Origin: Vibrio sp. 10N
GTDB taxonomy: Bacteria > Pseudomonadota > Gammaproteobacteria > Enterobacterales > Vibrionaceae
Assembly (NCBI RefSeq): GCF_036245475.1
Contig: NZ_BTPM01000001.1
Span: 3,224,001 to 3,288,000 of the forward strand
Direction: 5' to 3'
DNA: 64,000 nt
Below the pieces are notes generated by a model. The model ran no database searches and had not been told where the DNA came from. It was given only the letters and a program-made list of their open reading frames with translations. Positions 36,415-45,674 of the stretch are shown here, one piece after another; the stretch's first letter is position 1, and every line of letters starts with the position of its first letter. Made by a program: the position numbers and the translations under genes.

Positions 36415-39400
36415 TCACTCTATAGTTGCATTCACAAGTGACAAAGCGAGTGTATTCGCATCAACCACCAGCAGCTTGAACAGTCCACTATCACTATCTT
36501 GCCATGTCATGACCAAGTCTTTTTCACCGTCGCCATTAATATCAACTTGTTCAGTTTTTAACTGCTCAATATGACGACCCAACCCGATCACTCCTATCTC
36601 AAGACGAGAACTTGGCGATTTCACCGATACTTCATACTCTGCTGTCAGGGTGTTAAGTCCAAATAGCGCGATCTCTCCAATTCCATCATTGTCATAGTCA
36701 CCCACTTGCCTCACAGAAATATCACTCCAGAGTCGTGGCCAAGAGAGATTAGCCACTCTTTGGTTATCTGCACCGCTATTAATCCACACTTTATAACGAG
36801 CGTTTTCGCCACTACCCGATACGCCATAAAGCCCCAGCTCTGCAACGCCGTCGAATGTCATATCGCTCACGGAAAATAGCTTCCCATTTTCCAACGCACT
36901 CGGCCACGTAATCGAAGCGGCTCGTCCTGCTTTTGTATCACCATGTTTCACAAAAAGTTGATACCGTTTGTCGTCGGTTCGTCTTGCGAACCAGCCAATA
37001 TCACTCACTCCGTCACTATTTAGGTCACCAGGCAAAAACGGCATTCCCTCGGCAAGTGTTTTGCTCCAGTTATAAACCTCTTTTTTGCTGGCGGTTACAC
37101 CATCAAGCACGAACAACTGCCCCTTGGAAGTTCTCTTATGCGTACCAAACAGGCCAATTTCAGGGATGTTGTCATCATTTCTATCCACTAATGTCATGAT
37201 CTCGACATCACGCCAGTTATTCACCCATTTAAAGGTTTTAACCGGCTCTGCTGTAAGGCCATCTTTAACAATAAGTTGATTGGTCTTATTGAGTTTGTGC
37301 TGACCAAATAAGGCCACTTCTGACGTGCCATCTCCTGTCAAATCCGGCAATGAATATAGTTTCCCCCCAACGACTGACGCTGGCCAATTAAAACGACGCA
37401 CGACATTTAGGTTATTGACCACATCGAGTGCAACGAGTTTGAAGCGACGTTCGGACTCGCTGTAACCAAATACCCCAACCTCATTCACACCATCTAAGTT
37501 GAGGTCACCTAAACCATGGAGCTCCGCCCAAAGGAGGTTAAAGTCAAACTGCTGTCGGGTAACCACTCCCATGTCCGGTGCCTCTCGCACTTCGACACTC
37601 AATTGGGAGCTATCGCCGGGCACAAGAACGACCATCTCTGCTGCACTGTCGTCGTTAATATCCTGCCAAACCCAATGCTTGATGTGGCGCTTGAGAAGGT
37701 CTTTGGGATCTAACGGGTCGGTTCTGTTGACCAGTTCATCATAGTCCGACACGCCATCGCCATCACTGTCGACAAGCACAGGACTTGTGCCATATAACGA
37801 CTCGTCAAGATTGGTAATACCATCTAAATCAAGATCGGTTAGCGCATCGTCTGGATCCAGTGGATTAAGGCCGTTTGCTTTTTCGAACGCATCGCTCATT
37901 CCATCATTGTCATCATCTGGATCAGCGCTATTGCCGATACCGTCGCCATCGGTGTCGGTCGTCTCCGAAGGATCCAGTGGAAAGGCGTCTTGAGCATCAT
38001 TGACACCATCGTTGTCGTTGTCCAGATCGGAGTTGTTATGAATGCCATCGTTATCAATATCGACATCCGCTAACACACTCACCGCGATTGAGGCAACGCT
38101 CTCCCACTCGCCATCACTTGCCGTTAGGGTGATATCGTACGTATTGTCTTTGCCGTAGTCTTTCGGTGCACTCGCTAATGGACGATGAATAAACTGCAGT
38201 GCTCCTGATAGATATTGGAAGTGCTCAGCATCCCTTCCAGACAAAGAGATTGTCATATCATCACCATCAGGGTCTGAGACCTCTATAACATTATCCAGAG
38301 TGTCATGCTCTTGCAGGTTGATAAATACCTGCTTGCTATCTGGAAGGAAACGGTCCAACTCAAATTCGGTGATAGTTCCGTATGGATCAACTGTCGAACT
38401 ATTACCATTGTCAGCAATGACAAAGAAATAATTAGCGGCCATGTACAGTGAAGATGGGTCAACATAAAAATCCCTGACCAAGTTATTTTGTACCCGGATA
38501 TAGTTTTCTGGAACCGTGGTCATCAATCGGTCTTGCTGATATATGCCTTGGTCGGTTAAGTGAAAACGATATACTCCTTTAACTTTTTCAGCCACATTGT
38601 CATCTTGATAGAAACCGGTATAAATGACCCCATTGTGTATTTTTACGACCTGACCGAAGGAAGAGTCACGCGAATGGGTTTGTTGAAGATTTTCGTACAA
38701 CTTACTAGCTTGATAGTAATCTCCCTGTGAATTTTGATTGAACACATAAACCCGACCCGGGTTTGAGCCACCTATGTAAGATTGATTCCTATCCTCTCTC
38801 AGACCGACTACTAGAGTGCCATCCTCTATATCCACATCTGCGCCGAAGTCCCCTCGATATTCTGGGTCATTCGGAGTGAGCTTTTGCTCACTGAACGTAC
38901 CATCAGTATTCCGCTGGTAGACAAACACACTGCCCGAATCTTCAAAGACGCTATCATCCCCCGAAGCACTCACCACGACGGTCTGACCATCTATCGCAAC
39001 ATCAAGCCCAAAATAGGCGTATTCAGAGACATTACGACTGAACAGCTTGGTTTCACTGTATCCCGAATTATCACTTTGCGGAGTGAACACATAAGCGCAG
39101 CCAACTCTAATCCCTTCTATCGCACAGTTATCGGCTCCAACGACAATCACACCGTTATCTATGTCAACAGATCGGCCAAAAAAGTCAGCCTCATTACCGT
39201 CAGACGCCACAACTTTCTGTTCTTGGTAATGCCCATCCCCCAGGTCAGTGTAAATATATACCGCGCCGGCGCTTTTCCCGTTTTGGGAGTCCGAATAAGC
39301 TCCAACGACAATGGTGCCATTTTCACTCGCTATGGATGCGCCAAAATCAATATCATTGTCATCATCAAATGCGATATCGGAGGGTTGTATGGTTGTGATC

Positions 39401-41556
39401 TTTTGGTACGGTGTTACCGTCGTGTCATACACATAGACAATATTGTGAGCAGGCGCAGGCACGTAAAGTAAACCCGAGTCTTTGGTGAGTTCGCCTGTCT
39501 GATCAAAATCCTCATCAAACGTCTGGTGTGCTTTCAACTGCCTAAGCGCGACGCCAAAGTTGACATTGTTTCCATCGACATAAGACCACACGGGCGCATC
39601 ATTGATGCCACTAAATGCCTCGATATAGTCATTGATACCGTCTAAATCCGAGTCAATCGCATCTGGCTGGAGCTTGTCATAACCATAAGTTCCATCCTCA
39701 AAGAAATCCGGCACGGTATCTAAATCCGAGTCTAAATAGCTATCGATGTCTTTGCTGTCTGTCCCCTCCGCTTTCTCTACAAGATCAGGAACCCCATCAT
39801 TGTCATCATCCAGATCGATGTTGTCTTCTAAACCATCTAAGTCGGAGTCGGGTATATCAGCCACTTCCAAAAAGAGGTGAACTGTCGAAGACGATGATTG
39901 ATCTGCTGACACAACAGTGGCAGAAAGCCGATAGATATTGTCTCCATTCGCATCGCTGGGGCTCTCATAATCCGGAAGTGTGCGAAATGTAATCGCGCCC
40001 TCTGTTGTCACTTCAAACAAAGAGGCATCATCCCCCTCTAGCAAAACCTCTCCAGACTGGCCATCGGGGTAATGTGCTTTTAGGCGATGTGCAAACTGAG
40101 TATTTTCATTGATTGCGTAAGATAAATAGTCATGATTATTAAGCCGATTACCTAACTTATATACAAAGACGCGGCCGGTGTTAGTCTCTTCACCCTCAAT
40201 AAGAGAACCATCTTGATTGATAAACCCAATTTTCCTGACGCCTAGCGCGAATACACTGCCATCGTCATTAACTTGTAATGAGCCACTGCTATTAGAAAAA
40301 TTGCTAGAAATCTCTGAAGAGCGGTAAAATTTCTCTCCAGCAAGGCGAAATCGCCTCTCTCGTATTTTGACACCATCTTTATGCGCTATTTCATGAACAT
40401 ATCCACTTTGACCACAGCCCATGTTCCAGCAATTAAAATAAGGAGGAAGTGTTTCTGACTCACCGTTAGATAAACCAATTAACTTTTGCTTATCTGCAAC
40501 TGTAAACGAATCACTAACATTTACCGTCGGATTAACAAAATCGACGAAAGATGTAGAGAGTAGGTGAAGAGAAGAATCATCGACATGCCTGAAAGCGGCA
40601 ATATCATCCACTCTGCGGTTAACTTGGGCACTGGCGACACCTGAAGAGTATACATACCCTTGATTGACCTCAATATTGCTGCCATACGCGTAAAACTTAA
40701 AGCCCTGCGATTCTAACTCACTGGTTGAGTCGCGTACTTCATATAGCCCATTGCCACTTTTGGCATAGTGAGCAATATCTCCCGACAAACGACCATAGGT
40801 CGCTGCGCCAGAGACTCCCACTAGTAAGTCATCATCGCTAAAAGCTAAGGACGAACCAAATTTGAGCCCCTTTGCTATATTGCTTGGAATTAACGTCTGT
40901 ACAAGTGAATAATGAGCACTATCATCCGCCTCAAATAGAAATACCTTTCCATGTTCAATGCTCGAACTCTCGTTTACTGTCCATGCTTCGGGCGCACCAA
41001 TAGCGATATACTGTTCATTTATTGCGATTGCTCTACCAAAATCCCACTGACTTCCAAAAGCACCCACTCCTTGGAGGCGCTGCTCTCGATACTGGTTATT
41101 CTCATCCTTGGTGTACACATACACGCAGCCACCAAATTGGCTGCCACCACAAGCACTGGCCACAACAATAACACCATCCTTCGCTGCAATATGAACCCCA
41201 AACTGATCTCTCGTTTGACCATCACTCGGTCGTAAGACGGTATCTAATACAGGTTGCCCATTAGCTAAGCTATAGACAAAGACTTCTCCGGTATCACTTG
41301 AGTCAGGGTCTCCGATAAGTAATAGCTGTCCAAGAAAGGCAATGCTAGAGCCAAAAGCGTTACTGTCAGTTTTATGTGAGCTAAGGTTTTCGAGGCTCAC
41401 CCACTCATTAAATACAAACTCATCCGATTCAACATCATTAAGCAGCCAATGCGCAGCCTGCTGCGCCTGAACCACACTGGCTAGCATGACAGTCAATGCC
41501 GTAATAGAGACGAATATTAGATATCGAAAGCCGAACCACCAAGTACCATTTTTCAC
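36415..41556 (-). CDS. Giant secreted protein: two integrin-like propellers, cadherin-like and TSP3 repeats, C-terminal 8-repeat FG-GAP domain
   Basis: 1713 residues from GTG 41556, preceded by AAGGAAGG; the frame runs to 41664, but a -10 box near 41670 would put the transcript start after that. The signal peptide ends near 'MLASVVQA'. Order: FG-GAP propeller (45-440; 'FGSSIAFLGQLLLIGDPDSS'), cadherin-like strand region (500-570), TSP3 (575-660), second FG-GAP propeller (690-1060; 'FGASIASENGTIVVGAYSDS'), cadherin-like (1095-1180), TSP3 (1185-1285), then eight repeats of about 53 residues to the end ('GDLNLDGVNEVGVFG', 'DRNDDNIPEIGLFG'). It is likely a cell-surface or matrix protein. Ligand unknown. 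Confidence 0.82.
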   Translation of the reverse strand: MKNGTWWFGFRYLIFVSITALTVMLASVVQAQQAAHWLLNDVESDEFVFNEWVSLENLSSHKTDSNAFGSSIAFLGQLLLIGDPDSSDTGEVFVYSLANGQPVLDTVLRPSDGQTRDQFGVHIAAKDGVIVVASACGGSQFGGCVYVYTKDENNQYREQRLQGVGAFGSQWDFGRAIAINEQYIAIGAPEAWTVNESSSIEHGKVFLFEADDSAHYSLVQTLIPSNIAKGLKFGSSLAFSDDDLLVGVSGAATYGRLSGDIAHYAKSGNGLYEVRDSTSELESQGFKFYAYGSNIEVNQGYVYSSGVASAQVNRRVDDIAAFRHVDDSSLHLLSTSFVDFVNPTVNVSDSFTVADKQKLIGLSNGESETLPPYFNCWNMGCGQSGYVHEIAHKDGVKIRERRFRLAGEKFYRSSEISSNFSNSSGSLQVNDDGSVFALGVRKIGFINQDGSLIEGEETNTGRVFVYKLGNRLNNHDYLSYAINENTQFAHRLKAHYPDGQSGEVLLEGDDASLFEVTTEGAITFRTLPDYESPSDANGDNIYRLSATVVSADQSSSSTVHLFLEVADIPDSDLDGLEDNIDLDDDNDGVPDLVEKAEGTDSKDIDSYLDSDLDTVPDFFEDGTYGYDKLQPDAIDSDLDGINDYIEAFSGINDAPVWSYVDGNNVNFGVALRQLKAHQTFDEDFDQTGELTKDSGLLYVPAPAHNIVYVYDTTVTPYQKITTIQPSDIAFDDDNDIDFGASIASENGTIVVGAYSDSQNGKSAGAVYIYTDLGDGHYQEQKVVASDGNEADFFGRSVDIDNGVIVVGADNCAIEGIRVGCAYVFTPQSDNSGYSETKLFSRNVSEYAYFGLDVAIDGQTVVVSASGDDSVFEDSGSVFVYQRNTDGTFSEQKLTPNDPEYRGDFGADVDIEDGTLVVGLREDRNQSYIGGSNPGRVYVFNQNSQGDYYQASKLYENLQQTHSRDSSFGQVVKIHNGVIYTGFYQDDNVAEKVKGVYRFHLTDQGIYQQDRLMTTVPENYIRVQNNLVRDFYVDPSSLYMAANYFFVIADNGNSSTVDPYGTITEFELDRFLPDSKQVFINLQEHDTLDNVIEVSDPDGDDMTISLSGRDAEHFQYLSGALQFIHRPLASAPKDYGKDNTYDITLTASDGEWESVASIAVSVLADVDIDNDGIHNNSDLDNDNDGVNDAQDAFPLDPSETTDTDGDGIGNSADPDDDNDGMSDAFEKANGLNPLDPDDALTDLDLDGITNLDESLYGTSPVLVDSDGDGVSDYDELVNRTDPLDPKDLLKRHIKHWVWQDINDDSAAEMVVLVPGDSSQLSVEVREAPDMGVVTRQQFDFNLLWAELHGLGDLNLDGVNEVGVFGYSESERRFKLVALDVVNNLNVVRRFNWPASVVGGKLYSLPDLTGDGTSEVALFGQHKLNKTNQLIVKDGLTAEPVKTFKWVNNWRDVEIMTLVDRNDDNIPEIGLFGTHKRTSKGQLFVLDGVTASKKEVYNWSKTLAEGMPFLPGDLNSDGVSDIGWFARRTDDKRYQLFVKHGDTKAGRAASITWPSALENGKLFSVSDMTFDGVAELGLYGVSGSGENARYKVWINSGADNQRVANLSWPRLWSDISVRQVGDYDNDGIGEIALFGLNTLTAEYEVSVKSPSSRLEIGVIGLGRHIEQLKTEQVDINGDGEKDLVMTWQDSDSGLFKLLVVDANTLALSLVNATIE

Positions 41557-41666
41557 AATAACCTTCCTTTGTTCCACTAGGCGCAAAATTCCAGCTCTTT
41601 GAAAGAGATACTCAACATCCCGATACACACTAAGAGTAAAAAGAGCCTCAACGCAGTTGATCAAAA

Positions 41667-41672
41667 ATTATA
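41667..41672 (-). promoter_or_regulatory. Candidate -10 box (TATAAT) for the giant propeller gene
   Basis: The - strand reads a perfect TATAAT here, about 110 bases upstream of GTG 41556. The -35 region (about 41690-41696) is weak, for example CAATGA at 18-base spacing. If used, transcription would begin near 41660, excluding the ATG at 41664 as the start codon. Confidence 0.4.
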
Positions 41673-41867
41673 CAGATCTTTTGCTATCTCTCATTGAGAC
41701 GACATCCGCATTGTGACCTATGTTGCATAACGATCGACCACTAAACACATCAAGTTCAAATGTCACTGCGAATAACTCAACAACCTTGTCGTTATTAATC
41801 GGAAAGACAGCGAAACCTTTTAAGCTCATGAGCAAGTAAGCTAGCTGAGACCAAGCGTTGATAAACC

Positions 41868-41898
41868 AAAACGACCTAGTAGCAAGCTACTAGGTCGT
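41868..41898 (-). terminator. Terminator of the lipoprotein gene
   Basis: ACGACCTAGTAGC and GCTACTAGGTCGT form a near-perfect hairpin. On the - strand it is followed by a TTTT-GG-TTT tract, and it lies 30 bases past the stop of the 41928 gene. Confidence 0.82.
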
Positions 41899-41927
41899 TC
41901 GTAAAAGTAAAATTATCAGCAGAACAT

Positions 41928-43166
41928 TTAGTCAGGGGTAATTTGATTAGGTGCCACCGTATCTGAGAGATCTGACACTGTAGGTTCAGGCGATATCGCA
42001 GATAAGCGTTTAACCTTTTGCTGTAGAGCGAGGCTTTCGGCTTTGTGTTGCTGTGCCTCCGCGATTAACGCTTCAGTCTGCTTTTTTAGGCTGTCATTTA
42101 ACTGCTGGAGTTTGGCAAACTTGCTCTCGTCAGCAAGCCTTGACTTGTTCCCCTTGTCCATTAGGGATACCTTGATCGCCAGCGCTTGCTCTTTCAGCGT
42201 TTTATTGCCAATATCATCCATACCCGTCACTGACGCAATGTCTTGAAGCGATGATTCTAGAGCCAGAATATATCTCTCATACTGTTTTTCAGATAGTGAC
42301 TTTAGTTCTTTAACTTGCGTCACCATCTTCTCATTACGCTCAAGTGAGAAAGCAAAGTCTTCTGAGTTTTTCTTTATTGTGTCGTAATCTCTCGGTGAGG
42401 CATCTATGTATGCGTTAGACTTCTCAAGCAGGCTTTTTGACCTAGACATAACAATGGGTGCATAAGTTACATAACGCTGTTTTTCTTGAGCTTTAAGCTT
42501 TTTTTCTAACTCACCTAAGTATTTCTCTGTAACTGCACGAACCTCAAGATTGTGCTGTTTTTTTTCCAAAGAGAGTAATCGCTGACTATCAAAATCAACA
42601 TTTCGCGCAATGTAATCAACGACATTTTTCAGCTGCTTCTCTACTTGGCCAAAATCTTTAGGGTAAATCGATTTAACATCTAACTGCTCTAAGAACTGGC
42701 GATTCTCAAAGGCGACTGCCATCGTAGTTTGCACTCTATTTTTAGTGGCTGTCGCAACTTTATAAGCACTATCAAATTGATTTAAAGCTTCTGTTGTTTC
42801 TTCACCATAACTTTTGCTAGAGAAGAAGCCAGAGTCGTTTATAAGCGTAGGATCGTTTTCAAACTCTGAGTAATACTCCCTTGCCTCCTCCAGTGCTTCA
42901 CCCATTTTTTCATAGGCATCAACAGCGTACCAGTCTAACTCTTCAGTGGTAAATTTCTTTTCAGCTTGCTTGAGCCGACTACTAATTGAGTCAAACATGG
43001 TTATTTGTTCTGTCGACGTCATATCTACATTGCCAACACTTGTTCCTGAACTTGACCCTGTAGACGTACAACCAATTAGAGCTGCACTCATCAATACACA
43101 AATTAGTTTCTTATTTGATAACATCACTGACTTAAAGCCTTCCATTTTAGTTTCTATTATTTCCAT
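41928..43166 (-). CDS. Coiled-coil lipoprotein
   Basis: The protein is 412 residues by the longest start. A lipobox, 'LMSAALIGC', follows the hydrophobic stretch 'KKLICVLMSAALIG', so it is predicted to be lipidated and held at a membrane facing the periplasm. The rest is mainly charged helix: 'QFLEQLDVKSIYPKDFGQVE', and a C-terminal coil with 'LQQLNDSLKKQTEALIAEAQ'. ATG 43166 has AGAAAG upstream, but a shorter start at 43124 gives a more usual signal peptide length. It sits among the secreted propeller genes with its own terminator. No function is recognised. Confidence 0.75.
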   Translation of the reverse strand: MEIIETKMEGFKSVMLSNKKLICVLMSAALIGCTSTGSSSGTSVGNVDMTSTEQITMFDSISSRLKQAEKKFTTEELDWYAVDAYEKMGEALEEAREYYSEFENDPTLINDSGFFSSKSYGEETTEALNQFDSAYKVATATKNRVQTTMAVAFENRQFLEQLDVKSIYPKDFGQVEKQLKNVVDYIARNVDFDSQRLLSLEKKQHNLEVRAVTEKYLGELEKKLKAQEKQRYVTYAPIVMSRSKSLLEKSNAYIDASPRDYDTIKKNSEDFAFSLERNEKMVTQVKELKSLSEKQYERYILALESSLQDIASVTGMDDIGNKTLKEQALAIKVSLMDKGNKSRLADESKFAKLQQLNDSLKKQTEALIAEAQQHKAESLALQQKVKRLSAISPEPTVSDLSDTVAPNQITPD

Positions 43167-43216
43167 TTTTTATACTTTCTATGGCCGTTCTATGAGTAAA
43201 GAACAACCATAAAAAC

Positions 43217-43243
43217 AAAGGCCAGCATTGTTAGCTGGCCTTT
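43217..43243 (-). terminator. Terminator of the 795-residue propeller gene
   Basis: AAAGGCCAGC/GCTGGCCTTT forms a 10-bp stem with a 7-base loop. On the - strand it is followed by TTTGTTTTT. It lies 22 bases after the stop at 43266 and separates that gene from the lipoprotein gene. Confidence 0.85.
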
Positions 43244-43265
43244 ATCACCGCTTTCAAACCTATTT

Positions 43266-45653
43266 CTAAGGTAACTCACCGCTCAAAAGAACGTCTTGAA
43301 GCGTTCGACCATCAATAATAACGACTTCAACCTTGTCATCATCATTCTTGCCAAGAATCACGAGATCGTCGTATCCATTACCATTCATGTCTTTGCTTGA
43401 GTAAGTCACCTCATTTAGCACAGTTTCCAGAGGGGTTAAGACAAGCTGCTTACCCGTTGAACTTGACTTAACGGACACCTCTAAATTGTTAGAGTTGCGG
43501 TTAACGCCAATGAGGGCAACTTCTCTAATGCCATCTTCATCGATATCTCCGACTTGTTTAATGATTGGAGATAGCCATGCATTAGGCCAAGAAAGAGTCT
43601 GTAAACGCTGGTTATCTTTATAGCTATTTATCAACAGCTTATATTTTTCCACTCCGTTTTTCACCGATAAACCAAATAATCCAACTTCACGAGCTTCATC
43701 TTGGTTTCGGTCATCAATATTAACACCGATAGCAGATTCAAATTCGGCAGGCCAATGCACAAAGCCGACCATGCCAGCATTTGTATGCCCTTTCTTCATA
43801 GCAACTTGGTAACGACCGTCATCGCTCCGTTTAGCAAGCATCGCTAAATCATCAACACCATCACCTGTAATGTCAGCGATCGATTTTAGTTCTCCTTGCT
43901 CCCAGAGTGGATTCCAGTTGTAAACCTCACGTTTAGCCCCTGTCGAACCATCCAGTACAAACAATTGATTTTTTTGTGTGCGCTTGTGATAACCAAATAG
44001 GCCCACCTCGTTAATTGAGTCATTATTTCTGTCGGCCAAAAACATAATGCTTGGCTCAATCCAGTTATTTACCCATTTATAGGTTTTAAAACTGCTTCCA
44101 TCGGCACCACTTCGCACAACCAACTGATTGGTGAGGTTAAGTTTATGCTGACCAAATATCGCAAAGTCAGCTACACCATCCGAGTTCATGTCTGGAACCG
44201 ACTTAAACTCAACCCGATTAAGAGTTGCTGGCCAGTTGATTCGCTTAACTACGCTAAGCTCATTCGCTGGGTTCAATATCACTAATGAGTAACGATTTTG
44301 GCTTTCAATGTAACCAAATAAGGCGACATAGTCTTTTGTCCCTTTATAGTGCTCACTCAAGTCAATAAGCTGCACATCGCTAAACTGATAATCAAGCTCC
44401 ACTTCTGCCAACGGTGCAAGCTGAGCATCCAACACGCTCACATTGACCAAAGGAAGTGCTTGTTTATCAAGGACAACGAACTCCGACGCCCCATCTCGAT
44501 TGACGTCACCAACAGTCAGTACTTCTTGGATGGCTTGGGATTTAAAATCTTCAGCATCAAGTGGATCAGTACCTTCTCGGATTTCATCACCGTCATTGAC
44601 ACCATCACCATCAGAATCGGCTTTATTGGGGTCGGTACCATTTTTCACTTCATCCAAATGGCTTAGACCATCACCATCGATATCAAGCAGCGCGTCCGTT
44701 GGATCGGTTGGGTCAAGACCATTGTCTACTTCGTATTTGTCACCAAGGCCATCACCATCACTATCTGGATTGCGCGGGTCAGTGCCTAGCTCCGCCTCTT
44801 GTTCGTTGGTTAGACCATCATTGTCCCAATCGTCGTCAAATCGATCGTCAATGAAGTCATTGTCGCCATCGATAAAGCCAAAGTAGTTAATGCCCAGCGC
44901 GATCTCGTTGCCATCAAAGTCCTCAGCGGTTATCGCTGCTTGGTTATCAGCATCAAACGCTTGAGGAGAGTGGTAAGAGACACTATAGATAGGGCCATTA
45001 ATCCAACTCTCAGCCACGCTCAAAGCTTGACCATTCACTGTTGCATCAACCGTTGTGATGACAGAAGACATGGGTGAATAGCGCTCAGATGTAAGGTATA
45101 AGTTGCTCTCAATGGCATTCGTTTGAGTACCGGCATAATTATCCAAAGCAGCTAAGGCCAGCTTTTGATTACCCGTCAGTGGCGCGCCATACTGAGTGCT
45201 CCCTTTATAGACCCCCCACACTTTGCCTGAACCTTCCTCTTCAGGCCCAACACCGAACTCTAACTCGTCAATAGCTATTGCTTCAGATTGATCAATTCTC
45301 GCGAGCACGACAGCACTAACTAAGTTTCCGTATTCGGTATCCGTTGCAGGTAACTGGCGCAAATACATAGGTAATGAAAAAGCAGGACTCACATTGCCTT
45401 CACTGTCAGTCACCGCAATATTCACTTTGTGCGAGATTCCGTCTAAGTCAAATTCACCTCTTGAGAGTGAGCTTGTATCCACCTTTTGGGTATAGACTAC
45501 CCAAGGCAAAGTAAGCGCGTCTTCGACTGGAACTGAAATAGCGTTGTTAATGGAATCGTTGTCCCAATAGACTTGTGCGGAGTCGATGGTACTGGCCCAT
45601 GCGCTATAGCTATGCACAATAGCTAATAGGGCGAATACCCGAGATTTATTCAT
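43266..45653 (-). CDS. Secreted TSP3 / 8-repeat FG-GAP protein
   Basis: 795 residues from the ATG ending at 45653, with AGGG six bases upstream; the in-frame ATG at 45659 directly abuts that site. The signal peptide is 'MNKSRVFALLAIVHSYSAWA'. Residues 25-265 form an unrecognised beta-rich head. Residues 265-370 are TSP3 repeats ('DSDGDGLGDKYEVDNGLDP', 'DSDGDGVNDGDEIREGTDP'). Residues 370-795 are the 8-repeat C-terminal scaffold shared with the 36415 and 56084 proteins; repeat 4 reads 'QLFVLDGSTGAKREVYNW' and repeat 5 'AKRSDDGRYQVAMKKGHT'. The beta-helix protein lies 22 bases upstream in the same orientation, probably in one operon. Confidence 0.83.
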   Translation of the reverse strand: MNKSRVFALLAIVHSYSAWASTIDSAQVYWDNDSINNAISVPVEDALTLPWVVYTQKVDTSSLSRGEFDLDGISHKVNIAVTDSEGNVSPAFSLPMYLRQLPATDTEYGNLVSAVVLARIDQSEAIAIDELEFGVGPEEEGSGKVWGVYKGSTQYGAPLTGNQKLALAALDNYAGTQTNAIESNLYLTSERYSPMSSVITTVDATVNGQALSVAESWINGPIYSVSYHSPQAFDADNQAAITAEDFDGNEIALGINYFGFIDGDNDFIDDRFDDDWDNDGLTNEQEAELGTDPRNPDSDGDGLGDKYEVDNGLDPTDPTDALLDIDGDGLSHLDEVKNGTDPNKADSDGDGVNDGDEIREGTDPLDAEDFKSQAIQEVLTVGDVNRDGASEFVVLDKQALPLVNVSVLDAQLAPLAEVELDYQFSDVQLIDLSEHYKGTKDYVALFGYIESQNRYSLVILNPANELSVVKRINWPATLNRVEFKSVPDMNSDGVADFAIFGQHKLNLTNQLVVRSGADGSSFKTYKWVNNWIEPSIMFLADRNNDSINEVGLFGYHKRTQKNQLFVLDGSTGAKREVYNWNPLWEQGELKSIADITGDGVDDLAMLAKRSDDGRYQVAMKKGHTNAGMVGFVHWPAEFESAIGVNIDDRNQDEAREVGLFGLSVKNGVEKYKLLINSYKDNQRLQTLSWPNAWLSPIIKQVGDIDEDGIREVALIGVNRNSNNLEVSVKSSSTGKQLVLTPLETVLNEVTYSSKDMNGNGYDDLVILGKNDDDKVEVVIIDGRTLQDVLLSGELP

Positions 45654-45674
45654 TGTCATCCCTGAGACCTCGCT

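Larger units (their letters stand above)
41557..41927. other. 371-bp intergenic region
   Basis: This gap between two - strand genes holds a candidate - strand -10 box (41667-41672) for the downstream 1713-residue protein gene and the terminator hairpin of the lipoprotein gene (41868-41898). I see no small gene or RNA in the rest. Confidence 0.6.

Noticed and set aside
41557..41664. Start of the giant propeller protein at ATG 41664
   Set aside because: It would place 36 non-signal residues before the signal peptide; GTG 41556 has AAGGAAGG and a -10 box lies about where 41664 would be.
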